A DNA stretch of 64,000 bases from Lachnospiraceae bacterium. Lineage in GTDB: Bacteria > Bacillota > Clostridia > Lachnospirales > Lachnospiraceae. The position numbers and the translations under genes were made by a program. The stretch covers positions 1 through 64,000 of the forward strand of contig JAFUVF010000058.1 in assembly GCA_017483735.1 (NCBI GenBank), written 5' to 3'. The notes beneath the pieces were generated by a model. That model did no database searches and was not told where the DNA came from. It saw only the letters and a list, made by a program, of their open reading frames with translations. Below, piece after piece: positions 33,457-41,190 of this stretch (position 1 is its first letter; every line of letters starts with the position of its first letter).

Positions 33457-35005
33457 TATTACTGTGGAAAAAAAGCTTTATAACAGTCCCTTCGTCAGAT
33501 TTTGCATTAAATGGATACCGAGGATATGGCTCTATGTGCTTTCGGCGTTGGTGCTCATAGCAAATTTTTCTTTGATATTCGATAACGTGCTCTGGGGGGA
33601 TGAGGCGTTTGCAGCAAACCTTATAAGAAACGGGGATGTGGCAGGAATCTTTCAGGTGCTCAATGCCTATGAAAATCATCCGCCCCTGTATTATCTGTGG
33701 CTTAAGCTCTTTGCTGAAATATTCGGATACGAAACCTGGGTGTATCATCTTGCGTCCTTTGTACCCTTTGCCATTGGAATCATTATGGCGCTTACCCTCT
33801 TTAAAAAGCATTTCGGAGCGCTTCCCACAGCCTTCTATATAATACTTTCGGGGCTCTCCATGCCTGCCGTTACCTACAATCAGGAGGTAAGGATGTACGA
33901 GCTTGCCTTTATAGGAGTGATGGGAGCGGTTTATTGCATGTACAGGGTGCTTGATGCGGACAAGCTTATCTCATGGGCGGGTCTTGTATTCTTTTCGCTT
34001 GTTGCGGCGTACTCCCATTACTATGCGCTCGTCGCCGTAGGGGGAATGCTCTTCGTAAATATATTTGCGGTGCAGCTTAAGAATAAGAAAAAGAGCTTCT
34101 TAAAGGGCATTGCGGCCCTTGCGAGCTTCGTGCTGCTCTATCTGCCATGGCTTAAGCGTCTTCTTGAATCCACGGGGGAGGTCGCCGGAAACTGGTGGAT
34201 GGATGCGATAGAGCCTGTGGGGAACAGCCTGCGCATGACAGGCTGCGGCGACAGGATGAGCAGGCTCGTATGGTTGCTTGCAATCCTTGTATATCTGCTT
34301 GTCGGCGTAATGGACATTGCAGGGGAGATATCCTATGAGGAAGAGAGAGTTTTAATCAGCTTTAAGTATCCGGAGTTTAAGCGAATTTCCGCAGCGTTTG
34401 CCGCAATGACGACAGGCTTTGCAACAATAGCGGGAACGCTGATTTTTGCATACGGAATGAGCTATATTGTGCGCCCTTTGGTATCTGTCAGATATTTCTA
34501 TGCGCTGACTGCGGTAATGATGCTGATACTGGTCATAGGATACGGGGAGCTTCTGCACAGGGCGGATACTATGGATTGCCCGGTGAAGCTAAAGAAAAAT
34601 ATCGGGATTGCAGTGCGGGTATTTATAGTATTGATGCTCTTAATTCTCTTTAAAAGGGGTATTGCGGATTACAGGGAATTTCGTGCGGTATGCAGACAGG
34701 AGGATGCTGCTACGAAGGCAACTCTCGAGATAATAGGGGATGCGGACGAAAATGTGACATTCCTTAACTATCAGGTAACACATATCGGGTGGACGGTGCT
34801 TGAATATTACTACCCCGAGGCGAACATCGAAAACGGACATTACAGAAGCGCAGAGGGCGATCTAGTGTGGTATTTTACCAACAACGAGCTTACCTTTGAT
34901 GAGTGGGACGAGATAAGCTCAATGGGTTATGATATATATAATTATGAAGTGCAGCAGCTTGCAAAATACCCATTCCGTCTGTACAGATTTACGAGACAGG
35001 AATAA
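33446..35005 (+). CDS. GT-C glycosyltransferase (GT39/ArnT-like), integral membrane
   Basis: The 519-residue protein has about ten hydrophobic helices and an early extracytoplasmic WGDEAFAANLIRNGD containing the acidic DE pair characteristic of polyprenyl-phosphate-dependent GT-C enzymes, followed by ENHPPLYYLWLKLFAEIFG, the HPP motif of ArnT/PMT-like families. It probably transfers a sugar from a lipid carrier to an envelope glycan or protein outside the membrane. It overlaps the GH13 gene and is 5 nt before a second GT-C-like gene. Confidence 0.8.
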   Translation: MKLSITVEKKLYNSPFVRFCIKWIPRIWLYVLSALVLIANFSLIFDNVLWGDEAFAANLIRNGDVAGIFQVLNAYENHPPLYYLWLKLFAEIFGYETWVYHLASFVPFAIGIIMALTLFKKHFGALPTAFYIILSGLSMPAVTYNQEVRMYELAFIGVMGAVYCMYRVLDADKLISWAGLVFFSLVAAYSHYYALVAVGGMLFVNIFAVQLKNKKKSFLKGIAALASFVLLYLPWLKRLLESTGEVAGNWWMDAIEPVGNSLRMTGCGDRMSRLVWLLAILVYLLVGVMDIAGEISYEEERVLISFKYPEFKRISAAFAAMTTGFATIAGTLIFAYGMSYIVRPLVSVRYFYALTAVMMLILVIGYGELLHRADTMDCPVKLKKNIGIAVRVFIVLMLLILFKRGIADYREFRAVCRQEDAATKATLEIIGDADENVTFLNYQVTHIGWTVLEYYYPEANIENGHYRSAEGDLVWYFTNNELTFDEWDEISSMGYDIYNYEVQQLAKYPFRLYRFTRQE

Positions 35006-35010
35006 AAATA

Positions 35011-36573
35011 ATGATAAAAAAATTAGAAAAAGCAATCGAGATAATACTTCTTATAATCGGTATTTTTATTTCGGGATATATATTGATAAACGCTTTAAGA
35101 TACACCGGCAGGAATCTCATTGTGCAGGAGAAGGTGCGGCTTTCAAATGACACAAAGAGCACGCTTCTGTTTCTTATATTGCTTACGGTATTCTTTGTCA
35201 TATTGGTTTTTGCGGAGAAGAATGCAATTAAATACGAGGAAAAAATTGCCGAATTAAAAAAGGTTATGCTCCCTGTGGCAGCAGTATTGTTCTTTGCGGC
35301 GGGGTGCCTTTTGATATTCATCCTAAAACCGGAAACCACCTCCGATGATGCCGGAGTTCTGGTATCGGAGGCATGGAATTATCAACACGGCGGATATGGC
35401 GCATTAAAGCCGGGAGGTTATCTTTCCGTATGGCCCCACAATGCCATGATATATCTGGTGGATGCGTTAAACTGGAGGCTTTTTGACAGCTATACGCCCT
35501 TTTATTATTTCAACGTGCTGTACTGTACCATAACTCTGGTAACAGGGGCGCTCATAGTCAGAGAGATGGAAAAGCATTTTCACACGCATTTTGCGGAGCC
35601 GTTGTTTGTACTGCTCTTTGTGACAAATCTTCCGACAATATTATACATTTTTTACCTCTACGGAGATGTTATGTCCATAACAAGCATGATAAGCAGCGGA
35701 TATTTTCTCTATATGTATATCAAAAAAGAGAAAAACATATATCTCATTCCAATGGCGTTAATGATAATGCTTGGGGTAAGCTACAGAAAGACTACAGCGC
35801 TTTTTCTGATAGCGTCGATTATTGTGCTTATATTTGAACTAAGGAAATCAAAAAGATTCCTTGTGGGAATATTGGTAATAATCATTTCATATCTTGCTGC
35901 GGCAAGGCTCCCGATAAGGATAGTATGGTCAGGCACGGGTATAACCCCCGGAAGCGGACAGCCCTATATTCTGCATATCGCAATGGGACTTCAGGACGAG
36001 TGGGCAGGACCGGGATGGTACAACGATTATAACCGCAGGATATATGATGAGCAGAACGGCGACATAGAAGCCTGCATGAGGATTGGAAAAGAGGAGATAG
36101 ACAGAAGACTGTCCGCATTTAAGGAGGATAAGGCATATGCACTTGATTTCTTCAACAGAAAGCTGCAGACCCAATGGACAGAGCCCTCCTATGATTCCCT
36201 TTTCAAGACGATAATGATACTTGATGAAAATATACCGGCGATAAAAATGCTACAGGATGATGCCGGAACTGACCCGCTGTGGTCATATATGAATATCTAT
36301 CAATCCTTTGTATATACGGGTTTTTTGGTTTATCTGATATATATGCTGATAACGAGGATAAAGCTGTTTAAGGATGAGAGTGATAAGACAGATATGTCGG
36401 AGCATATTTTCTTAATCGCAATAATCGGGTCTTTTCTTTTGAGCATCATATGGGAGGCGAAAAGCAGATATTGCATAGAGGCATTTGTGATGATGCTGCC
36501 CCTGGCTGTCACAGGATACTCGGCAGCTGCCGTAAAAATAGCGAAACGCCTTGCAATTTCCAAGAAACTATGA
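35011..36573 (+). CDS. Second polytopic GT-C-like membrane protein
   Basis: The 520-residue protein has about eleven hydrophobic segments. After three N-terminal helices an external loop carries KPETTSDDAGVLVSEAWNY, with a DD pair in the place where GT-C enzymes keep acidic catalytic residues, then HNAMIYLVDALNW. LYGDVMS and YRKTTAL motifs follow. It is only weakly similar in pattern to its upstream neighbour. Likely a lipid-linked sugar transferase acting with it. The start ATG follows GAGACAGGA. Confidence 0.65.
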   Translation: MIKKLEKAIEIILLIIGIFISGYILINALRYTGRNLIVQEKVRLSNDTKSTLLFLILLTVFFVILVFAEKNAIKYEEKIAELKKVMLPVAAVLFFAAGCLLIFILKPETTSDDAGVLVSEAWNYQHGGYGALKPGGYLSVWPHNAMIYLVDALNWRLFDSYTPFYYFNVLYCTITLVTGALIVREMEKHFHTHFAEPLFVLLFVTNLPTILYIFYLYGDVMSITSMISSGYFLYMYIKKEKNIYLIPMALMIMLGVSYRKTTALFLIASIIVLIFELRKSKRFLVGILVIIISYLAAARLPIRIVWSGTGITPGSGQPYILHIAMGLQDEWAGPGWYNDYNRRIYDEQNGDIEACMRIGKEEIDRRLSAFKEDKAYALDFFNRKLQTQWTEPSYDSLFKTIMILDENIPAIKMLQDDAGTDPLWSYMNIYQSFVYTGFLVYLIYMLITRIKLFKDESDKTDMSEHIFLIAIIGSFLLSIIWEAKSRYCIEAFVMMLPLAVTGYSAAAVKIAKRLAISKKL

Positions 36574-36614
36574 TAATATCTCATTTGTTGAGGTAATGGC
36601 TGCCTTTGATACCT

Positions 36615-36698
36615 GCTGGTGTGGCGGAATAGGCAGACGCAAGGGACTTAAAATCCCTCGGGAGCAATCCCGTGCCGGTTCAAGTCCGGCCACCAGCA
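36615..36698 (+). tRNA. tRNA-Leu (TAA)
   Basis: Class II tRNA with acceptor GCTGGTG / CACCAGC, anticodon stem AGGGA / TCCCT with loop CTTAAAA (anticodon TAA), a long variable arm CGGGAGCAATCCCG and T stem GCCGG / CCGGC. CCA is not encoded. A terminator follows. Downstream sequence on the other strand contains toxin-family remnants, consistent with use of this tRNA as an insertion site. Confidence 0.95.
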
Positions 36699-36713
36699 CA
36701 TAAACTTAAGTGG

Positions 36714-36741
36714 AAACCCTGAAAATATCAGGGTTTTCTTT
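36714..36741 (+). terminator. Terminator after tRNA-Leu
   Basis: AAACCCTG / CAGGGTTT arms around AAAATAT, followed by TTCTTTT. Confidence 0.85.
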
Positions 36742-36759
36742 TGCTTTCGCATAATCGGT

Positions 36760-36996
36760 CTATATCCCTGCATAATACATCCTCCTTTCCTTCGGTGTCG
36801 CCGCTCTTGCTGATATTATCCTTGTGGCGTTCATCCGCTCCGTATAAACCACATACAAGATTTTATCAACTTCTCCGATGGCAGTATACCTTTCCTCATA
36901 TATGGAATGCTCTTCATCCGGTATTATGAGGACATTTTCATCCTCAAATACTCTGGATGCCACTTCAAAGCTGATACCATGTATCCTCTGGTTGAT
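36760..36996 (-). pseudogene. 5'-truncated BrnT-family (DUF497) toxin
   Basis: On the minus strand the frame reads INQRIHGISFEVASRVFED and ends in IISARAATPKERRMYYAGI, the conserved end of BrnT ribonuclease toxins. The usual first 10-15 residues (FEWDxxK region) are missing: the codon just before INQR is a stop. A GTG at 36963 could start a 67-residue product, but it would lack the N-terminal strand. No BrnA antitoxin gene is next to it. I read it as a decayed toxin. Confidence 0.75.
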
Positions 36997-37016
36997 CTAT
37001 ACTAGAGCCGGTCTGC

Positions 37017-37424
37017 TTATTGCCTCGAAAGAAATTCAGCAGGTGTAAAAGCGATGACCTTGCTGCTCTTGAAGTCTTTGACATTTCTGGTAATGATGTG
37101 GTCGGCACCGATTCTTTCAGCCGTAACGGACTGGATCGCATCCTCGAAGTATTCCCACTGCAGGGACGCCGCTGCGCTTATGTCGGCGGCTTTCAGATCT
37201 TCGAAGCGAAAGATCAGGGACAGCGATTTAAGCGTTTCTTCGATCTTTTCGGATGAAAGATCCTTTCGCATCACATAGATGAGGTTTGCGAAAGTCAGCG
37301 CAGAGACATACCCCTCTGCCAAGTCTGTCTCGCACATTTTCCATATCTTTGCCGAATCCTCATAGTGCGGTTCTCGTTTCTGGAGCACATCCAGAAGAAT
37401 ATTTCCATCAATCAGTAAGCGCAT
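37017..37424 (-). CDS. PIN-domain toxin (VapC-like)
   Basis: The 135-residue protein has the PIN-fold acidic pattern: LLIDGNILLDVLQKR at the N-terminus with the first Asp, an internal YFEDAIQSVTAERIGADHIITRN with the later acidic residue, and KDFKSSKVIAFTPAEFL at the end, common in this VapC subgroup. PIN toxins are Mg-dependent ribonucleases, often cutting tRNA. I chose the ATG at 37424 (minus strand), preceded by AGGG; an ATG pair 24 nt earlier lacks a site. It overlaps the antitoxin gene by 17 bp. The pair looks intact. Confidence 0.8.
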   Translation of the reverse strand: MRLLIDGNILLDVLQKREPHYEDSAKIWKMCETDLAEGYVSALTFANLIYVMRKDLSSEKIEETLKSLSLIFRFEDLKAADISAAASLQWEYFEDAIQSVTAERIGADHIITRNVKDFKSSKVIAFTPAEFLSRQ

Positions 37425-37656
37425 ACTTTTCCCTGAGCCCTTCATCACGTGCTGTATCTATATCGTCGTTTCCTTTGAGAATTCCGGTAAGGGAATCCGT
37501 AAGATAGGATACGGCTTTCTCTCTGGGGACAAATCTGCCAACTTCTTTGCCGTTTCTGGTAACGATGACCTCTTTACCGCTCTGTACGATAGACAGGTAG
37601 CGCCCGAAATTGTTCTGCATCTCTGTAGCGGTAGCTACTGCTGTATTTCCAATCAT
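37408..37656 (-). CDS. Phd/YefM-family antitoxin
   Basis: The 82-residue product starts IGNTAVATATEMQNNFGRYL and has IVQSGKEVIVTRNGKEVGRFVP, the Phd/YefM DNA-binding fold. The C-terminal third (DIDTARDEGLREKY) would bind and block the PIN toxin. GAGGTAATATTC precedes the ATG. Phd with PIN is a common mixed type II pair. The cognate promoter is probably autorepressed, as in the family. Confidence 0.85.
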   Translation of the reverse strand: MIGNTAVATATEMQNNFGRYLSIVQSGKEVIVTRNGKEVGRFVPREKAVSYLTDSLTGILKGNDDIDTARDEGLREKYALTD

Positions 37657-37897
37657 GAATATTACCTCGCTTTCTTTAGCTAATTTTCAAGTGAAATCTG
37701 CATCTATAAAGCTTGTTAAGGGCGTATACTCAATCATTTGCTCATTTATTCATTATAAGCAAGGATTGGAGAAAGTACAGTAAAATCCGCCCAAAATTCG
37801 ATTGCATTATTTTTGGAGCTTGGCTAAAATAAAATTGAAAGAAATAAGAGCTTAAATTTTATGAAACTATCAACCCAACTCTGGCTTGGAGGGCAAG

Positions 37898-38923
37898 ATG
37901 AAAGCATTATTTATCGGCGGAACAGGTACAATCAGTACGGCAGTGGTTAAGAGACTGGCGGAGGAGCTTGACTGGGAGGTATGGCTCATCAACCGAGGCA
38001 ACCGCAAGGTTTTCAAATCCGACAGGATTCATTCAATCATCGCAGACATCAATGATGAGGCGGATGTTGCGAAGAAGCTGGAGGGGCTGTCGTTTGATAC
38101 GGTCTGTGAGTTCATCGGATTTACCGTGGAGCAGGTGGAGCGTGATTATCGTCTGTTCAAAGGTAAAACGAGGCAGTATATCTACACTAGCTCTGCGTCT
38201 GCGTATCATAAGCCCGCAGCGGATTACCGAATCACGGAGGGCACGACGCTTGCCAATCCATATTGGCAGTATTCAAGGGACAAAATAGCCTGTGAGGAAT
38301 TTTTGATGAAGAAATACAGGGAGGAAGGATTTCCCGTGACCATCGTCCGTCCAAGTCATACCTACGATGAAAGGCATATTCCTCTCGGAGTACATGGAAA
38401 GAATGGCTTCTGGCAGGTTATAAAGAGAATGCAGGAGGGCAAGCCCGTGATTATACAAGGCGACGGGACATCTCTTTGGCATCTTACCTTTAATTCGGAT
38501 TTTGCCATTGGTTATACAGGGCTTATGGGCAACAGGCACGCAATAGGGGAGGCATTTCATATCACGGGAGATGAGACGCTTTCGTGGAACCAGATATATG
38601 CGACCATAGCGGATGCACTGGGTGTAGAGCTTAAGGCTTATCATGTGGCGTCGGATTTTCTGGCGGCAGTCGGGGATAAATACGGATATGATTATACAGG
38701 CAGTCTGATTGGGGATAAGTCTGTTTCCGTTGTATTTGACAACAGTAAGTTAAAGCGTCTTGCGCCTGATATGGGAACTCATATTCCGTTCCACAGAGGG
38801 GTCAGAATAGCGCTCGATTACATCCTGTCCCATCCCGAGGAGTGCCAGAAGGAGGATGCGGAATTTGATGCCTGGTGCGACAGGGTAATAGAGGCGCAGG
38901 AAAAGGCTAAGGAGGCTGTTTGA
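37898..38923 (+). CDS. NAD-dependent epimerase/dehydratase family protein
   Basis: The 341-residue extended SDR begins KALFIGGTGTISTAVVKRL with the GxxGxxS dinucleotide motif, then YIYTSSASAYHKP in the catalytic-Ser region and a possible YSRDKIACE (Tyr-x-x-x-Lys) active site. The C-terminus resembles CSP41/UDP-sugar epimerases. I chose the ATG at 37898 after GGAGGGC; the TTG at 37886 would overlap that site. Substrate unknown. A strong terminator follows. A paralogue lies at 41191. Confidence 0.8.
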   Translation: MKALFIGGTGTISTAVVKRLAEELDWEVWLINRGNRKVFKSDRIHSIIADINDEADVAKKLEGLSFDTVCEFIGFTVEQVERDYRLFKGKTRQYIYTSSASAYHKPAADYRITEGTTLANPYWQYSRDKIACEEFLMKKYREEGFPVTIVRPSHTYDERHIPLGVHGKNGFWQVIKRMQEGKPVIIQGDGTSLWHLTFNSDFAIGYTGLMGNRHAIGEAFHITGDETLSWNQIYATIADALGVELKAYHVASDFLAAVGDKYGYDYTGSLIGDKSVSVVFDNSKLKRLAPDMGTHIPFHRGVRIALDYILSHPEECQKEDAEFDAWCDRVIEAQEKAKEAV

Positions 38924-38938
38924 AAAGGTGCAACGCAG

Positions 38939-38978
38939 CTGCGGACATTGGGAGGAAGCCCGATGTCCGCAGTTTTTT
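38939..38978 (+). terminator. Strong intrinsic terminator
   Basis: A 14-bp stem (CTGCGGACATTGGG with its partner, one T-G pair) around AGGAAG and followed by six T. It isolates the epimerase gene from the next transcription unit. Confidence 0.92.
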
Positions 38979-38994
38979 GATGAAAAAATTTTTA

Positions 38995-39033
38995 GATGTA
39001 ACTATTGACATTACATCAAGAAGGTGTTATATT
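38995..39033 (+). promoter_or_regulatory. Promoter with operator 1 (YwnB-like gene)
   Basis: TTGACA (39005-39010), a 17-bp spacer and TATATT (39028-39033). The inverted repeat GATGTAA (38995-39001) / TTACATC (39011-39017), with 9 bp between, frames the -35 box. The same 17-bp core, GTAAC..TTGA.ATTAC, recurs in the same register at 39781. The downstream Rrf2 protein is the obvious candidate binder. Confidence 0.75.
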
Positions 39034-39142
39034 GGCGTTATCAGATGAAACCACCGTTGTTATATCAGGATGACGGGAGAATCTGAAATACAGATAAAAA
39101 AGTAATTTGATTGCCACTTAAGTGGCGGAAAGGCGGTAAGTT

Positions 39143-39775
39143 ATGAGGATAGCAGTAGTTGCGGCAAACGGCAGAGTAGCACAGAAGGTTGTGAAGGAAG
39201 CATTGGATCGTGGTTTTGAGGTAAAGGCATTCGGGCGTGGAGCTGAGAATAAAACAGCGGCTTCCGATTACGTCCAGAAGGATATTATGGATATCACAAA
39301 GGATGACCTTGCAGGATTTGATGCCGTTGTTGATGGCTTCGGAGCATGGACGGATGATGAACAGCCGATGCATATTAAGACATCTCAACACCTTTGCGAT
39401 ATTCTTGCAGGAACGGATACAAGGCTTCTTGTGGTAGGCGGAGCAGGCAGCCTCTACGTGAATCCCGAGCATACTGTTCAGGTCAAGGATGGAGCGGACT
39501 TCCCGGCGATGTTCCTTCCTCTGGCAAATGCACAGGGACAGGAGCTGGATGAGCTTCGAAAGAGAGATGATGTAAAGTGGACATTCATAAGCCCGGCAGG
39601 GGATTTTCAGGCGGACGGAGAAAGAAGCGGCGAGTATATCCTTGCAGGGGAGGAGCTTACCTTAAATGATAAAGGGGAAAGCATTATCAGCTATGCGGAT
39701 TATGCAATAGCTATGGTTGATGAGATTGAAAAAGGCAATCACATCAGGCAGAGGATTAGCGTGGTTAGAAAATAA
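39143..39775 (+). CDS. NAD(P)-binding YwnB-like protein (NmrA/SDR type)
   Basis: The 210-residue protein starts MRIAVVAANGRVAQKVVKEA, with the dinucleotide site AANGRVA, and has LLVVGGAGSLYVNPE and WTFISPAGDFQADG, typical of the small YwnB/NAD(P)H-binding group. Members are thought to bind NADP(H) in stress-related pathways. It is preceded by a consensus promoter with a palindromic operator and followed by an Rrf2-family regulator. In Bacillus, ywnB also lies beside the Rrf2 gene ywnA. Confidence 0.82.
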   Translation: MRIAVVAANGRVAQKVVKEALDRGFEVKAFGRGAENKTAASDYVQKDIMDITKDDLAGFDAVVDGFGAWTDDEQPMHIKTSQHLCDILAGTDTRLLVVGGAGSLYVNPEHTVQVKDGADFPAMFLPLANAQGQELDELRKRDDVKWTFISPAGDFQADGERSGEYILAGEELTLNDKGESIISYADYAIAMVDEIEKGNHIRQRISVVRK

Positions 39776-39780
39776 TAGAA

Positions 39781-39816
39781 GTAACCGTTGAAATTACAAC
39801 AGATTCGAAGTAAAAT
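39781..39816 (+). promoter_or_regulatory. Promoter with operator 2 (rrf2-sirtuin operon)
   Basis: TTGAAA (39788-39793), a 17-bp spacer and TAAAAT (39811-39816). GTAA (39781-39784) and TTAC (39794-39797) again lie 9 bp apart, and the 17-bp core matches operator 1 at 14 of 17 positions. Register relative to the -35 is identical to operator 1. This supports joint repression of both units. Confidence 0.72.
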
Positions 39817-39837
39817 GATGACAGGAGGTATGGATAA

Positions 39838-40278
39838 ATGCAGATTTCAAGCAGATTTACAGTTGCCCTGCATATATTCTCCTGTGTGGATACATTTGGA
39901 GATGAACACAAGGTTACCAGTGATTTTCTGGCATCCAGTATCAATACAAATCCTGTCATCATACGGAGAATCTTAGGACAGCTGAAAAAGGCGGGACTTA
40001 TCGAGATTGCGAGAGGGACGGGCGGTATCACGCCTACCAGACCCTTATCAGAAATCACATTCTATGATGTGTACAAGGCCGTGGATTCAATAGAGGATGA
40101 GAAATTGTTTCATTTCCATGAGAATCCGAATCCGGAATGCCCTGTAGGGCGGAATATCCATAATCTTCTGAATGACAAGCTGGATGCGATTCAGAAGGCT
40201 ATGGAGGATGAGATGCGGGGGTACACGATAGAAGACCTGCATAAAGGAATGGAAAGCCTTCTGGCAAAGGAAACGTAG
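39838..40278 (+). CDS. Rrf2-family transcriptional regulator (YwnA-like)
   Basis: The 146-residue protein starts QISSRFTVALHIFSCV and has a winged helix with VTSDFLASSINTNPVIIRRI and LKKAGLIEIARGTGGITPTRP. It keeps a Cys near residue 15 and one in NPECPVGRNIH but lacks the three-Cys iron-sulphur pattern of IscR. AGGAGGTATGG precedes the ATG. It likely binds the two GTAAC..TTGA.ATTAC operators and so represses itself and the YwnB-like gene. The inducing signal is unknown, perhaps a reactive electrophile or redox change. Confidence 0.87.
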   Translation: MQISSRFTVALHIFSCVDTFGDEHKVTSDFLASSINTNPVIIRRILGQLKKAGLIEIARGTGGITPTRPLSEITFYDVYKAVDSIEDEKLFHFHENPNPECPVGRNIHNLLNDKLDAIQKAMEDEMRGYTIEDLHKGMESLLAKET

Positions 40279-40287
40279 GAGAGAACT

Positions 40288-41172
40288 ATGGGAAAAGCTA
40301 TGATTGACAAGCTGAAGAAGGAAATTGAGACGGCGGATGCCATCGTAATCGGCGCAGGAGCGGGTTTGTCCACCTCCGCCGGTTTCACATACAGCGGAGA
40401 GCGCTTTGAGAAATATTTCTTTGATTTTGCTTCGGCTTATGGTATAAGAGATATGTATTCCGGCGGTTTTTATCCCTTCCCGGACGAAGAGACACGTTGG
40501 GCGTGGTGGGCAAGACATATATATTTTAACCGGTATATTGATGCCCCGAAGCCTGTGTATCAGAGGCTTTATGAGCTTGTGAGGGACAAGGATTATTTTG
40601 TCATCACGACGAATGTGGATCATATGTTCCAAAAAGCCGGCTTTGACAAGAAGAGGCTCTTCTACACACAGGGGGACTACGGATTGTTCCAGAGCGTAAA
40701 CCCCGACGCAGAGGAGACGATTGACAACGAGGAATGGGTAATGCGGGCGCTGGAGGCTCAGGGCTTTGTGCGGGATGAGACGGGAGTATTTGCCGTACCT
40801 ATGGATGGCAAGCTTTCAATGCGTATTCCGACTGACCTGATACCAAGATGCGAAGCCGACGGGAGTGAGGTTGTGATGAACCTTCGTGCAGATGACAGCT
40901 TCCTTGAGGATGAGGGATGGCACAAAGCGTCGGAGGCGTATTCGGATTTCTTAAGACGGCATGAGAAGCTCCATGTGCTCTATCTGGAGCTGGGCGTGGG
41001 CTCCAATACCCCCGTGATTATTAAGTATCCCTTCTGGCGGATGACGGCGGCAAATCATAAGGCGGTGTATGCATGTCTGAACTTCGGTGAGACATTCTGT
41101 CCGAGAGAGATAGAGGACAGGGCAATCTGCATTGACGGAGATATAGGAGAGGTTTTGGACGCAATCGGCTGA
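40288..41172 (+). CDS. Sir2-family protein, class-M-like (putative protein ADP-ribosyltransferase)
   Basis: The 294-residue sirtuin has the NAD-binding VIGAGAGLSTSAGFTYSG (about residues 20-37) and TTNVDHMFQKAG (about 107). The catalytic His-Gly of deacetylases is replaced by Gln-Gly-Asp in LFYTQGDYGLF (about 124-131), the hallmark of SirTM enzymes, which ADP-ribosylate lipoylated proteins. Unusually, the zinc-binding cysteines seem lost: the region around NPDAEETIDNE and IPRCEADGSEVV retains just one Cys. No macrodomain, GcvH-L or LplA gene is adjacent, unlike known SirTM operons. GGAGAG precedes the ATG, 9 nt after the Rrf2 gene. Confidence 0.82.
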   Translation: MGKAMIDKLKKEIETADAIVIGAGAGLSTSAGFTYSGERFEKYFFDFASAYGIRDMYSGGFYPFPDEETRWAWWARHIYFNRYIDAPKPVYQRLYELVRDKDYFVITTNVDHMFQKAGFDKKRLFYTQGDYGLFQSVNPDAEETIDNEEWVMRALEAQGFVRDETGVFAVPMDGKLSMRIPTDLIPRCEADGSEVVMNLRADDSFLEDEGWHKASEAYSDFLRRHEKLHVLYLELGVGSNTPVIIKYPFWRMTAANHKAVYACLNFGETFCPREIEDRAICIDGDIGEVLDAIG

Positions 41173-41190
41173 TTATTTGATGAGGGCAAA

